Source: Bradyrhizobium sp. (lineage in GTDB: Bacteria; Pseudomonadota; Alphaproteobacteria; Rhizobiales; Xanthobacteraceae). Taken from it: 64,000 nt of DNA. The notes under the pieces are model-generated. The model did no database searches. It saw nothing but the letters and a program-made list of their open reading frames with translations, and had not been told where the DNA came from. The translations under genes were made by a program, and so were the position numbers. Every line of letters starts with the position of its first letter. The first letter of the stretch is position 1. The stretch is taken from contig NZ_DAIDJE010000009.1 in NCBI RefSeq assembly GCF_027451485.1, positions 1 through 64,000 of the forward strand, given 5' to 3'. This document shows positions 25,341 through 34,964 of this stretch, in pieces.

Positions 25341-25952
25341 ATGACGCTGACTGCCGAACATACCGAAACGGACACCCGGGAGCGTATTCTCGAGGTGGCC
25401 GAGCGGCTGTTCCGCCAGATCGGCTACCAGAAGACCACGGTCGGGGACATCGCCAAAGAGCTGCATATGAGCCCGGCCAACGTGTACCGCTTCTTCGAGT
25501 CGAAAAAGGCGATTCACGAAGGCGTTGCGCGTGACCTGATGGGCGAAGTGGAAATGGCGGCGAGGGCGATCGTGGCGAAGCCGGGGCCCGCAACGCCGCG
25601 TCTGCGTGAACTGCTGACCACGATCCATCGCATGAATTCGGAGCGCTTTGTCGGCGATTCCAAGCTGCACGAAATGGTCGAGATTGCGATGGAGGAGTGC
25701 TGGGAAGTCTGTGTTGCCCATATGCAGACCGTTGTCGAGGCGATCGGCACGGTGATTGCGCAAGGGGTCGCGTCCGGCGAATTCGAGACTAGCGACGTGC
25801 CATCGGCTGCCCTGTGCACCTGTCAGGCCATGATCGGTTATTTTCATCCCCAGATGATCGCTCAGGCGCTCAACAAGCCGAAGCCCCATGCGCCAATCGA
25901 GCAGATGGTCGATTTCCTGCTCGCCGGACTGGCGACACGGAAGGTGGAATAG
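25341..25952 (+). CDS. TetR family transcriptional regulator
   Basis: This encodes 203 residues. An N-terminal helix-turn-helix (about 15-60) contains RILEVAERLFRQIGYQKTTV, then GDIAKELHMSPANVYRFF and ESKKAI, the standard TetR DNA-binding unit. The C-terminal ligand domain is all helical, with two Cys near residue 155. It lies 81 bp after the RND pump gene on the same strand, so it probably represses its own efflux operon; the inverted repeat at 20927-20948 is a candidate site. Confidence 0.9.
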   Translation: MTLTAEHTETDTRERILEVAERLFRQIGYQKTTVGDIAKELHMSPANVYRFFESKKAIHEGVARDLMGEVEMAARAIVAKPGPATPRLRELLTTIHRMNSERFVGDSKLHEMVEIAMEECWEVCVAHMQTVVEAIGTVIAQGVASGEFETSDVPSAALCTCQAMIGYFHPQMIAQALNKPKPHAPIEQMVDFLLAGLATRKVE

Positions 25953-26044
25953 CCTTCTGAACATTCTGAAGATATGTTGCCGTGCCCGGGGCGGTGCGAG
26001 ACATCGCATCCGGAATGAATGACATTTCACAGGAAGAGCCCAGC

Positions 26045-26668
26045 GTGACCGAAAAAGATCTGTACTATTACGAGCCGAAGAACGGCCACGGCCTGAAACA
26101 CGATCCATTCAATGCCATCATCGCGCCGAGGCCGATCGGCTGGATTTCCTCGCGCGATGGCAAGGGCAACGTCAATCTGGCGCCATACAGTTTCTTCAAC
26201 GGCTTCTGCTATACGCCGCCGATCATCGGATTTTCCTCGACCGCCTGGAAGGACAGCGTCGCCAATATCCAGGAGACCGGCGAGTTCGTTTGGAATCTCG
26301 CGACCAGGCATCTGGCACAGCAGATGAACGCGACCGCCGCGCATGTCGCCCACGAGGTCAACGAATTCGGAATCGCAGGCCTCACCGCTGTGCCATGCAA
26401 GCTGGTGAAGGTGCCCCGCGTTGGCGAAAGCCCGGTTTCGTTCGAATGCAAACTGACGCAGATCGTTCAGCTGCAGGGCGCCGACGGCAGGAAGGCGCAG
26501 GCGTGGCTCACGCTCGGCGAGGTCGTTGCCGTCCATATCGACAAGGCGATGATCAAGGACGGCGTCTATCAGACGGCGCTGGCCCATCCGATCGTGCGCG
26601 CCGGCCGCAGGGGCGATTATTTCGAGATTCGCCAGGACGCCATGTTTGAAATGCCGCGGCCGGACTGA
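26045..26668 (+). CDS. Flavin reductase family protein
   Basis: This encodes 207 residues of the FMN-binding split-barrel fold (DIM6/NTAB family). The FMN region is APRPIGWISSRDGKGNVNLA followed by PYSFFNG, with GFSSTAWKDSVANI further on. GTG 26045 is preferred because AGGAAGAG lies six to seven bases upstream; ATG 26015 would add ten residues. Members reduce FMN or act as flavin-dependent oxidoreductases of uncertain substrate. It precedes the fad operon by about 200 bp and is probably a separate unit. Confidence 0.85.
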   Translation: MTEKDLYYYEPKNGHGLKHDPFNAIIAPRPIGWISSRDGKGNVNLAPYSFFNGFCYTPPIIGFSSTAWKDSVANIQETGEFVWNLATRHLAQQMNATAAHVAHEVNEFGIAGLTAVPCKLVKVPRVGESPVSFECKLTQIVQLQGADGRKAQAWLTLGEVVAVHIDKAMIKDGVYQTALAHPIVRAGRRGDYFEIRQDAMFEMPRPD

Positions 26669-26865
26669 GGCTCTTCCGCCAGCTTGCGTCCGCGGCGCGC
26701 CATCACACAAAGCCCGCCGAAATCAGGCATTTCCAGACAGGAGCGTAAACAATCGTTCCGGTGAGGCCGTATCAATTTGTCCTTCTTTCGGGTCGAAGTC
26801 TTCACCCGAATCCGGTTTCTTCCGTTAGAATTGAGGTCCGCGCCGCCTGATCCAAGGACATCGTC

Positions 26866-29133
26866 ATGAGCTCCTTCCGCCGCGATTTTCTGACCAAGCC
26901 GATCTTCTCCTGGGCACGCGGCGTCCTGCCGTCGATGTCAGATACCGAGCGGGAGGCGCTCGAGGCCGGCGACGTCTGGTGGGATGCCGATCTCTTCACC
27001 GGAAACCCGGACTGGTCGAAGCTGCTCAATTATGCGCCGGCAACGCTGACGGCGGAGGAGAGGACCTTCCTCAACGACACCGTCGACGAACTCTGCACGA
27101 TGCTCGACGACTGGAAGATCAACTGGGAATGGCGCGACCTGCCGCCCGAAGTATGGGATTACATCAAACAGAAGAAGTTCTTCGGGATGATCATCCCGAA
27201 GGAACATGGCGGACTCGGCTTTTCGCCCTACGCGCATTCTGAAGTGGTGCGCAAATTGTCATCGCGCTCGCTGGTCGCAGCCGTCACCGTCATGGTGCCG
27301 AACTCGCTCGGACCCGGCGAACTCCTGATGCGCTTCGGCACCAAGGAGCAGCAGGAGCGCTGGCTGCCGCGGCTGGCGGATGGCCGCGACATTCCCTGTT
27401 TCGGCCTTACCAGCCCGGAGGCGGGCTCGGACGCGGCTTCGATGATCGACAGCGGCGTGATCTGCAAGGGCGAGTTCGAGGGCGAAGAGGTGCTCGGCCT
27501 TCGCCTCAACTGGCACAAGCGTTACATCACGCTTGGTCCGGTCGCGACACTCCTGGGGCTGGCGTTCAAGGCCTACGACCCCGACCATCTCGTCGGCAAC
27601 GACGACGAACTCGGCATCACCGTTGCGCTGATCCCGACCGATCTTCCCGGCGTCTCCATCGGCCACCGGCATTTGCCTGCGATGCAGGTTTTTCAGAATG
27701 GTCCGAACTGGGGCAAGGACGTCTTCATTCCGCTCGACTATATCATTGGCGGCAAGGAACGCCTTGGCCAGGGCTGGAAGATGCTGATGACGGCGCTTGC
27801 CGCCGGACGCGGAATCTCGCTGCCATCGCTGTCGGCGGCAGGCGCGGCCTACGCTGCACGCACCACCGGTGCATATGCGCGCATTCGCGATCAGTTCGGC
27901 ATTTCCATCAGCAAATTCGAAGGCATCGAAGAACCGCTCGCGCGCATCGCCGGCACCGCATACCTGCTCGATGCGGCGCGGCGGCTGACCTGTGCGGCGC
28001 TCAACAAAGGCCACCATCCGGCTGTCATCTCCGGCATCATGAAGCTGCAGGCGACCGAACGCATGCGGATCGCGATCGACGACGCCATGGACATCCATGG
28101 CGGCAAGGCCGTGATCGACGGGCCGCAGAATTACATCGGCAACCTTTACCGCTCGGTGCCGGTCGGCATCACCGTCGAGGGCGCCAATATCCTGACGCGC
28201 AACCTGATCGTGTTCGGGCAGGGGGCGATCCGCGCTCATCCCTATCTGCTGCAGGAAATGAACGCGCTCGGCGAACAGGACCGCGCCAAGGGTCTGGATG
28301 ATTTCGATGATGCGTTCTGGAAGCATGTTGGACACAGCGTGATGACGCTGTTCCGTGCCTTGGGACGTAGCTGGACCGGCGGCCTGTTTGCGCCGGCGCC
28401 CGACGCCGGTGACGCGACCAGATTCTATCGCCAGCTGTCACGGTATTCGTCGGCCTTCGCACTCTGCGCCGATATGGCGCTGCTCACGCTTGGCGGCGCG
28501 CTCAAGCGAAAGGAAATGTTGTCCGCGCGTTTCGGCGACATCCTCTCCGAGCTTTATCTGTTGTCGGCAGCGCTGAAACGCTGGCAGGACGAGGGACGTC
28601 AGGCCGCCGATTTCGCTGCGCTCGAATGGTGCATGGCGAGCGGCTTTCGCACCATCGAGATTCGCTTTGCGGAAATTCTGGCCAACCTGCCCAATCGGTT
28701 TATTGCCGCCATTTTGAAGCTCGTGGTTCAGCCGTTCGGCGCACGCGTGCTCGGGCCTTCCGACCGCGTGGTGCACGAATGTGCTCAGCTCGTGCTGGAG
28801 CCATCGGCGGTGCGCGATCGGCTGACGCCCGACCTTGCGCACGTGGACGACGATGGCGGCGTGGCGCGACTTGAGAAGGCATTCCTTCTCGTCACCGGTG
28901 CGGAAGAGATTGCAAAGCGCATGCGCGCGGCACGCCTGCACGATTGGCATGAGGCCGTAAAACAGGGCGTGATCACGCAGGCTGAAGGTGAAAAACTCAA
29001 GGCGGCACATGAGGCTGTTGCGAAGGTGATCGATGTCGACGATTTTGCGCCCGAGGCGCTGTCGCCGATTTACAAAAAGCCGAACGTGCACCAGTTCTTC
29101 CAGGAGCTCGGTGAGCAGAGGGCGGCAAGCTGA
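26866..29133 (+). CDS. fadE: Acyl-CoA dehydrogenase, FadE type
   Basis: This encodes a 755-residue flavoenzyme for the first step of fatty-acid beta-oxidation. The length exceeds that of ordinary ~390-residue acyl-CoA dehydrogenases and fits FadE, which has a helical N-terminal segment and a ~250-residue C-terminal extension. Core signatures are GMIIPKEHGGLGFSPYAHSE, CFGLTSPEAGSDAASM, DAMDIHGGKAVIDG and VEGANILTR, where Glu438 is the likely catalytic base. AAGGA precedes ATG 26866. Its stop overlaps the thiolase start by one base, so this is the first gene of a fad operon. Confidence 0.92.
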   Translation: MSSFRRDFLTKPIFSWARGVLPSMSDTEREALEAGDVWWDADLFTGNPDWSKLLNYAPATLTAEERTFLNDTVDELCTMLDDWKINWEWRDLPPEVWDYIKQKKFFGMIIPKEHGGLGFSPYAHSEVVRKLSSRSLVAAVTVMVPNSLGPGELLMRFGTKEQQERWLPRLADGRDIPCFGLTSPEAGSDAASMIDSGVICKGEFEGEEVLGLRLNWHKRYITLGPVATLLGLAFKAYDPDHLVGNDDELGITVALIPTDLPGVSIGHRHLPAMQVFQNGPNWGKDVFIPLDYIIGGKERLGQGWKMLMTALAAGRGISLPSLSAAGAAYAARTTGAYARIRDQFGISISKFEGIEEPLARIAGTAYLLDAARRLTCAALNKGHHPAVISGIMKLQATERMRIAIDDAMDIHGGKAVIDGPQNYIGNLYRSVPVGITVEGANILTRNLIVFGQGAIRAHPYLLQEMNALGEQDRAKGLDDFDDAFWKHVGHSVMTLFRALGRSWTGGLFAPAPDAGDATRFYRQLSRYSSAFALCADMALLTLGGALKRKEMLSARFGDILSELYLLSAALKRWQDEGRQAADFAALEWCMASGFRTIEIRFAEILANLPNRFIAAILKLVVQPFGARVLGPSDRVVHECAQLVLEPSAVRDRLTPDLAHVDDDGGVARLEKAFLLVTGAEEIAKRMRAARLHDWHEAVKQGVITQAEGEKLKAAHEAVAKVIDVDDFAPEALSPIYKKPNVHQFFQELGEQRAAS

Positions 29134-30416
29134 TGGCGCGACCCGTCTTTATTGTCGACGGCAGCCGCACGCCGTTCCTGAAGGCGCGCTCCGGTCCCGG
29201 TCCGTTCACGCCGGTTGATCTGGCTGTTCAGTGTGGCCGGCCGCTGCTCGCCCGCCAGCCCTTCGCACCCGACAGCTTCGATCAGGTCATCCTTGGCTGC
29301 GTCAACGTCATTGCCGACGAAATGAATCCCGCGCGGGTCGCTGCGCTCCGGCTCGGCATGGGCGAGCGGATGGTGGCCTTCACCGTGCAGATCAATTGCG
29401 GCAGCGGCATGCAGTCCATCGACACGGCCTTTCGCTACATTCGCGAAGGCATCTCTGATCTTATTCTGGCCGGTGGCACCGAAGCGCTGAGTTATGCGCC
29501 ACTGGTATGGCCGCAGCAGGGAGTGCGCTGGTTTGCAGGGCTTGCGACCGCCAAGGGGATCCTGGCGAAACTCGGCGCGATCGCGAAAGCGCGCCCGGCC
29601 TATTTCAAGCCGGTGATCGGGCTTGAGCGCGGCCTCACCGACCCGATCACCGAACTCAACATGGGGCAGACCGCGGAGGTTGTCGGCCATCTCTTCGGCA
29701 TCACGCGTGAGCAGTCCGACGCCTACGCCGCGGAAAGCCACAGGCGGCTAGCGCATGCGCAAGCGAGCGGATTTTTGAAGGGAGAAGTCGAGACAGCCTT
29801 TGCCCGCGACGGCAAATTCTACGATCACGACGACGGCGTGCGGCCGGATTCGACGCCGGAGAAACTGGCTACGCTGAAGCCAGTGTTCGAGCGGCCATGG
29901 GGCCAGGTCACCGCGGGCAATTCCTCGCAGATAACCGATGGCGCCTCGTGGGTGATCCTCGCTTCGGAAGAGGCGGTTGCAAAACATGGTCTTACGCCAA
30001 AGGCCGTGATCGTCGACAGCCACTGGGCGGCGCTCGATCCCTCGATCATGGGACTGGGCCCGGTGATGTCGGCGACCGAACTGTTGAAGCGCAACAAATT
30101 GGCGCTCCCGGATATCGAGACCTGGGAATTGAACGAGGCTTTTGCCACGCAAGTGTTGGGCTGCCTTGCGGCCTGGAATGACGACAAATTCTGCCGGGAG
30201 GTTTTGGGGCTCGACGGCGCCGCAGGCCAGCTCGACCAGACCCGGCTGAACGTCGATGGCGGCGCGATCAGTCTCGGCCATCCGGTAGGCACCAGCGGCA
30301 ACCGCATCGTGCTGCATCTCGTCAATGCGATGAAGCGGCTCGGCACCAGGCGCGGCATCGCCACCGAATGTATCGGCGGCGGGCTGGGCGGCGCCATGCT
30401 GATCGAGACGGTATAG
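29133..30416 (+). CDS. Acetyl-CoA acyltransferase (thiolase), FadI/FadA type
   Basis: This encodes a 427-residue thiolase that cleaves 3-ketoacyl-CoA to acetyl-CoA and a shortened acyl-CoA. The acyl-accepting Cys89 is in NCGSGMQS, followed by ETWELNEAFA, the active-site His in LGHPVGTSGNR and the second Cys in ECIGGGLGGAML. The start overlaps the fadE stop and the gene is followed eight bases later by fadJ, giving a complete beta-oxidation unit. The length is nearer to FadI (partner of FadJ) than to FadA. Confidence 0.92.
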   Translation: MARPVFIVDGSRTPFLKARSGPGPFTPVDLAVQCGRPLLARQPFAPDSFDQVILGCVNVIADEMNPARVAALRLGMGERMVAFTVQINCGSGMQSIDTAFRYIREGISDLILAGGTEALSYAPLVWPQQGVRWFAGLATAKGILAKLGAIAKARPAYFKPVIGLERGLTDPITELNMGQTAEVVGHLFGITREQSDAYAAESHRRLAHAQASGFLKGEVETAFARDGKFYDHDDGVRPDSTPEKLATLKPVFERPWGQVTAGNSSQITDGASWVILASEEAVAKHGLTPKAVIVDSHWAALDPSIMGLGPVMSATELLKRNKLALPDIETWELNEAFATQVLGCLAAWNDDKFCREVLGLDGAAGQLDQTRLNVDGGAISLGHPVGTSGNRIVLHLVNAMKRLGTRRGIATECIGGGLGGAMLIETV

Positions 30417-30424
30417 GGGGCGTC

Positions 30425-32518
30425 ATGGAAAGCCATATCCTCGACGTTCTTTCTGACCGCGTGCTCGAACTCGGACCGAAGCCGGCGGCTAGCGGCGCGT
30501 ACCGTCATTTCAAACTGACGCGCGATGCCGATGGCATCGCCTGGCTGCTGTTTGACCGGGACGGCGCCAGCGCCAACACGCTGTCAGCCGAGGTGCTGTC
30601 CGAGTTCGACGCGGTGCTGGCCGCGCTCGAAAGTGAGCGGCCGGCCGGTTTGGTGATCCGCTCGGCCAAAGCTTCCGGCTTCATCGCCGGGGCCGACGTC
30701 AACGAATTCCGCGGAGCAACAGATTCGGCTGCAGTCGAGGCGCAGATTGCGCGCGCCCATGCGGTGATCGACCGGCTGGAAGCAGTGAAATTTCCAACGG
30801 TGAGCGTGATCCACGGCTTTTGCCTCGGTGGTGGGCTGGAAGTCGCGCTCGCCTGTCAGTCGCGCATCGCCATTTCCGACGCGCGCTTCGGTTTTCCGGA
30901 GGTGATGCTGGGATTGCATCCCGGCCTCGGCGGCACGGCCCGTTTCACTGAGCTCATCAATCCGATGCAGGCGATGACGCTGATGCTCACAGGCCGCACC
31001 ATCGATGCGCGCCGCGCCAAATCGCTCGGCCTCGTCGATGCAGTGACGGAAGAGCGGCATGTTCGCAATGCCGTGAAGGACGCCGTCTTCGGCCGGCTCA
31101 AGCGTGCCGGGCCCGGTTTCCTCCATAGCGTTTTGAACGCCGGCCCGGTGCGCGGCTTTCTCGCCTCGCGCATGCGTTCCGAAGCGGCGAAGGCCGCCTC
31201 GCCCGAGCATTATCCGGCGCCCTACGGATTGATCGATCTCTGGGAAAAGCACGGCGGCAACAAGGCTGCGATGCTCGCCGCCGAACGGAGCTCGTTCGCG
31301 CACCTGATGGTGACGCCCACGGCGCAAAACCTGATCCGGGTATTCTTCCTGCGCGATCAGATGAAGAAGCAGGCTGGCTCCGATAACAAGATCAGGCAAG
31401 TCCACGTCATCGGCGCCGGTGCGATGGGCGGCGATATCGCGGCCTGGTGCGCCAATCGAGGATTGAAGGCCACGCTGGCGGACATGAAGCCCGATCCGAT
31501 TGCCGGCGCAGTCAAGCGCGCGGCCGATCTGTTCAGCAAGATCATCCGCAAGCGTACCGAAGTGCGTGACGCACTCGATCGCCTGATCCCCGATCTCGAC
31601 GGCGAGGGAGTTCGTACGGCGGACCTCATCATCGAGGCGGTGCCGGAAAAGCTTGAGCTCAAGCAGAAGGTCTATGCCGGCCTCGAGCCGCGAATGAAGG
31701 CGGGCGCGATCCTTGCCACCAATACGTCTAGCATCCCTTTGCAGGATTTGCGCGCGACTCTGGAAAAGCCGGAGCGGTTGCTTGGCTTGCACTTCTTCAA
31801 TCCGGTCTCGCGCCTGCAATTGATCGAGGTCGTCAGCCATGACGGCACCGATCCGCAGCTTCTGAAGGAAGCGTTGGCCTTTGTCGGTGCGATCGATCGC
31901 CTGCCGTTGCCGGTCAGGAGTTCGCCCGGTTTTGTCGTCAATCGCGCGTTGACGCCCTACATGCTGGAAGCCATGGTGCTGTTCGATGCCAATGTCGACA
32001 AGACGGTGATCGATGCGGCGGCCGAAAAGTTCGGGATGCCGATGGGGCCGATCGAACTCGCCGATCAGGTCGGGCTCGATATCTGCCTTGCGGTCGGCGA
32101 CATGCTCCGCTCGAAATTCGGCGACCTGTTGCCGCCGACGCCGGCCTGGCTGCGCGACAAGGTTGCAAAGGGCGAACTCGGCCGCAAAACCGGAAGGGGA
32201 TTTTATGTCTGGCGTGACGGCAAGGCCGACAAAGCCCGGCCTGTATCCGCTGCGGAGCCCGACGCGGAGATGATCGACCGGCTGATCCTGCCGATGTCGA
32301 ACGTCTGCGTCGCCTGCCTGCGCGAGGGCATCGTCGATGATCCCGATATGGTCGATGGCGCCATGATTTTCGGCACGGGCTACGCCCCGTTCCGCGGCGG
32401 TCCGTTGAATTACGCGCGGACGCGAGGAGTGGAAAACGTGACGTCCGCTTTGCGTAAGCTGGAAACCAAATTCGGCGGCCGGTTCGCGCCGGATGCGGGC
32501 TGGGAAAATTTCAGGTAA
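30425..32518 (+). CDS. fadJ: 3-hydroxyacyl-CoA dehydrogenase / enoyl-CoA hydratase, FadJ type
   Basis: This encodes a 697-residue bifunctional enzyme. The N-terminal crotonase domain (about 20-200) has an oxyanion-hole GFCLGGGLEVALAC and the catalytic region FGFPEVMLGLHPGLGG. The NAD-binding dehydrogenase part begins near residue 325 with VIGAGAMGGDIAAW and contains ETNTSS-like ATNTSSIPLQDL and LHFFNPVSRLQLIEV. Two C-terminal 3HCDH domains follow. ATG 30425 has a GGGGG stretch just upstream; longer frames overlap the thiolase gene. It is the third gene of the fad operon. Confidence 0.93.
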   Translation: MESHILDVLSDRVLELGPKPAASGAYRHFKLTRDADGIAWLLFDRDGASANTLSAEVLSEFDAVLAALESERPAGLVIRSAKASGFIAGADVNEFRGATDSAAVEAQIARAHAVIDRLEAVKFPTVSVIHGFCLGGGLEVALACQSRIAISDARFGFPEVMLGLHPGLGGTARFTELINPMQAMTLMLTGRTIDARRAKSLGLVDAVTEERHVRNAVKDAVFGRLKRAGPGFLHSVLNAGPVRGFLASRMRSEAAKAASPEHYPAPYGLIDLWEKHGGNKAAMLAAERSSFAHLMVTPTAQNLIRVFFLRDQMKKQAGSDNKIRQVHVIGAGAMGGDIAAWCANRGLKATLADMKPDPIAGAVKRAADLFSKIIRKRTEVRDALDRLIPDLDGEGVRTADLIIEAVPEKLELKQKVYAGLEPRMKAGAILATNTSSIPLQDLRATLEKPERLLGLHFFNPVSRLQLIEVVSHDGTDPQLLKEALAFVGAIDRLPLPVRSSPGFVVNRALTPYMLEAMVLFDANVDKTVIDAAAEKFGMPMGPIELADQVGLDICLAVGDMLRSKFGDLLPPTPAWLRDKVAKGELGRKTGRGFYVWRDGKADKARPVSAAEPDAEMIDRLILPMSNVCVACLREGIVDDPDMVDGAMIFGTGYAPFRGGPLNYARTRGVENVTSALRKLETKFGGRFAPDAGWENFR

Positions 32519-32522
32519 TGAT

Positions 32523-32951
32523 ATGACCGACCCGCAAGCCGTTCACGCTTCGCCTGTCACCGCAACCGCGCCGTCCGGCGAGCTCTGCATTCGCACGCTG
32601 GCGATGCCGGCCGATACCAACCAGAATGGCGACATTTTCGGCGGCTGGCTGCTCAGCCAGATGGATGTCGGCGGCGGCGTGTTTGCATCCAAGACGACGA
32701 AATCACGCGCCGTTACCGTTGCGATCGATGCGATGAATTTCCGCAAGCCCGTCTATGTCGGAGATCTCGTTTCGGTGCACGCCAATCTCGTCAGGATGGG
32801 GAGGACGTCGATCACGGTGCACCTCGAAGCCTGGGTGCTTCGCCGCAAGGAATTGCAGCCGATCCTCGTGACCGACGGCCACTTCACCTATGTCGCGATC
32901 GACGAAGAAGGCCGGCCGCAAGCCATTCAGCAAGATCAGCCGCTGGACTAA
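32523..32951 (+). CDS. Acyl-CoA thioesterase, hot-dog fold (YciA type)
   Basis: This encodes a 142-residue thioesterase. The YciA-type signature NQNGDIFGGWLLSQMD includes the catalytic Asp of the hot-dog dimer, and VDAMNFRKPVYVGD-like AIDAMNFRKPVYVGDLVSV follows. It hydrolyses acyl-CoA to free acid and CoA. It starts four bases after the fadJ stop, so it is the last gene of the operon and could release CoA when beta-oxidation intermediates accumulate. Confidence 0.9.
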   Translation: MTDPQAVHASPVTATAPSGELCIRTLAMPADTNQNGDIFGGWLLSQMDVGGGVFASKTTKSRAVTVAIDAMNFRKPVYVGDLVSVHANLVRMGRTSITVHLEAWVLRRKELQPILVTDGHFTYVAIDEEGRPQAIQQDQPLD

Positions 32952-33042
32952 TACCAGGGCGAGATCGATGCCGCGGCCGCCCTCAGCCGTAGGCGAGAGG
33001 GCAACCGGGAACGACTGCGCCATAGACCGGCATAACCGCCTG

Positions 33043-34140
33043 TCACACCGCGGTGGAGGCGGATTCGAGCGCCGGATAGTCCGTATATCCCTTGGCGCCG
33101 CCACCATAGAAAGTGGCCTTGTCGAATGCATTAAGGGGCGCGCCGCGCTTGAAGCGCTCGACGAGATCCGGGTTGGAAATGAACAATTTCCCGAATGCGA
33201 TCAGATCCGCCTCATTGGCCGTCAGCACCTTGTTCGCCAGCTGAAAGTCGTAGCCGTTGTTGGCGATATAGGCGCCCTTGAAGCGATTGCGCAGCGACTG
33301 GTAGTCGAATGGGGCGATATCCCGCGGACCGCCCGTCGCGCCTTCGATGACGTGGATATAGACCAGATTCAACGCGTTGAGACGGTCGACGATGTAGTCG
33401 AACAGCGGCTGCGGGTTGGAGTCGGAGACGTCATTGGCCGGCGTGACAGGTGAGATTCGGATACCGGTACGTTCGGCGCCCACTTCCGAGGCGACGGCCT
33501 TTGCGACTTCCAGCATCAATTTGGCGCGGTTCTCGATTCCGCCCCCATAGGCATCGGTGCGCTTGTTGGTGCCGTCCTTGGCGAACTGGTCGAGCAGATA
33601 ACCATTGGCGCCGTGCACCTCGACACCGTCGAACCCGGCCGCAACGGCATTGGCGGCGCCCTGCCTGAAGCTGGCGATGATGCCAGGAATCTCCGAAAGT
33701 TCGAGCGCGCGCGGCTCGGATACGTCGGCAAAGGTACCGTTGACGAAGGTCTTGGTCTTGGCCCGGATCGCGGATGGCGCGACCGGTGCACCATTGTTCG
33801 GTTGCAGCGAGGTATGCGAGATGCGACCGACATGCCAAAGCTGGAGGAAGATGCGCCCGCCTTTGGCGTGCACGCGATCCGTCACCTTGCGCCAGCCGGC
33901 AATCTGTTCCTCGGAATAGATGCCGGGCGTGTCCTGATATCCCTGGCCCTGCTGTGAAACCTGGGTGGCTTCGCTGATCAGAAGGCCTGCCGACGCACGC
34001 TGGCCGTAATATTCAACCGCCAGCGGATTGGGCACGAAACCTTTGAGGGCGCGGTTGCGCGTGAGCGGGGCCATCACAAGGCGGTTTGAGAGAGTGATCG
34101 AGCCAAGCGTGAACGGTTCGAAAAGTTTGGATGTGCTCAT
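33043..34140 (-). CDS. Old yellow enzyme family alkene reductase (NemA-like)
   Basis: This encodes a 365-residue FMN-dependent enoate reductase of the OYE TIM-barrel family. Signatures include SITLSNRLVMAPLTRNRA, LQLWHVGRISH, FDGVEVHGANGYLLDQF and DAYGGGIENR (His and Asn binding the substrate, then the FMN phosphate site). ATG 34140 (MSTSKLFEPFTLG) is the family start. Homologues reduce maleimides, nitrate esters and alpha,beta-unsaturated carbonyls. It is convergent with the thioesterase gene and followed by no further minus-strand partner. Confidence 0.92.
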   Translation of the reverse strand: MSTSKLFEPFTLGSITLSNRLVMAPLTRNRALKGFVPNPLAVEYYGQRASAGLLISEATQVSQQGQGYQDTPGIYSEEQIAGWRKVTDRVHAKGGRIFLQLWHVGRISHTSLQPNNGAPVAPSAIRAKTKTFVNGTFADVSEPRALELSEIPGIIASFRQGAANAVAAGFDGVEVHGANGYLLDQFAKDGTNKRTDAYGGGIENRAKLMLEVAKAVASEVGAERTGIRISPVTPANDVSDSNPQPLFDYIVDRLNALNLVYIHVIEGATGGPRDIAPFDYQSLRNRFKGAYIANNGYDFQLANKVLTANEADLIAFGKLFISNPDLVERFKRGAPLNAFDKATFYGGGAKGYTDYPALESASTAV

Positions 34141-34354
34141 TGGGATGATCTCGGTGAGTGAAAAAGCAGGCGGGAGTACGATCGACGGGACGTGACATCG
34201 AGTTGTGCATTCCGGCTCGCAACAACAAGCCGTTCGCAATCACGAAACCGCCAGCCGGCAAGATTTTGCTCGAAAACGGCGCAAATAATGAAGACCATCC
34301 TTTGGTTCGCGTCATTTTAGCAAACTTCGCTCCGCCGGCACTGCGGAGGATCGC

Positions 34355-34858
34355 TCAGGCAACGCCGAGAAAGTCCCGTTTGCCGATCTCGACGCCATTG
34401 TGACGAAGAATGCCGTGGGCAATCGCTGCGTGGAAATAGAAGTTGGGGAATACAAAGCGGTTGAGGAATTCCTGACCTTTCAGCGTGAGCGTGCGATCCG
34501 CGCCGACCGGGAAAGTGACCTCGCGGCTGTCGGCGCCTTCGAATTGTGTAGGGGTAAACTTCTTGAGATATTCGCTGGTGTTCGCCAGCCGCTGCCGCAA
34601 TTCCCCAAAGCCCTTTTCGGTATCGGGCGTGGAAGGCACGTCGATATGGGCAAGCCGCGCACAGCCCTTGCCAGCGAAATCGCACGCCAGCTGAATCTGG
34701 CGCGTGAACGGCAGCATGTCGGGATAGAGCCGTGCCGAGAGCAATACCTCCGGCTGGAGGTTTTTCGATGCGCAATGGGCCTCTGCCTTGCTGAGAATGC
34801 CCGAGAGGCTGCCGAGAATCTGCAGGAGGGCGGGAACGGAAGCGTCATAGAAGGACAT
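34355..34858 (-). CDS. DUF1993 family protein
   Basis: This encodes 167 residues from ATG 34858 (MSFYDASVPALLQILGSLSG). The helical family pattern continues with LSARLYPDMLPFTRQIQLA, EFLNRFVFPNFYFHAAIAHG and a final ILRHNGVEIGKRDFLG. DUF1993 belongs to the DinB/YfiT-like four-helix-bundle group; a metal-dependent role is suspected for that superfamily, but no activity is known. GAAAGAG precedes the start. It stands alone between the OYE and the transglycosylase genes. Confidence 0.88.
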   Translation of the reverse strand: MSFYDASVPALLQILGSLSGILSKAEAHCASKNLQPEVLLSARLYPDMLPFTRQIQLACDFAGKGCARLAHIDVPSTPDTEKGFGELRQRLANTSEYLKKFTPTQFEGADSREVTFPVGADRTLTLKGQEFLNRFVFPNFYFHAAIAHGILRHNGVEIGKRDFLGVA

Positions 34859-34964
34859 GTGATGCTCTTTCGTGGCGTGTAAATTCTTGTCGCCGGGCGG
34901 CTTGCCACAAATGAGATGCGGCCGGAAGTCTGCAATTCTATAGCAGCGAAAACGTGATTGGATA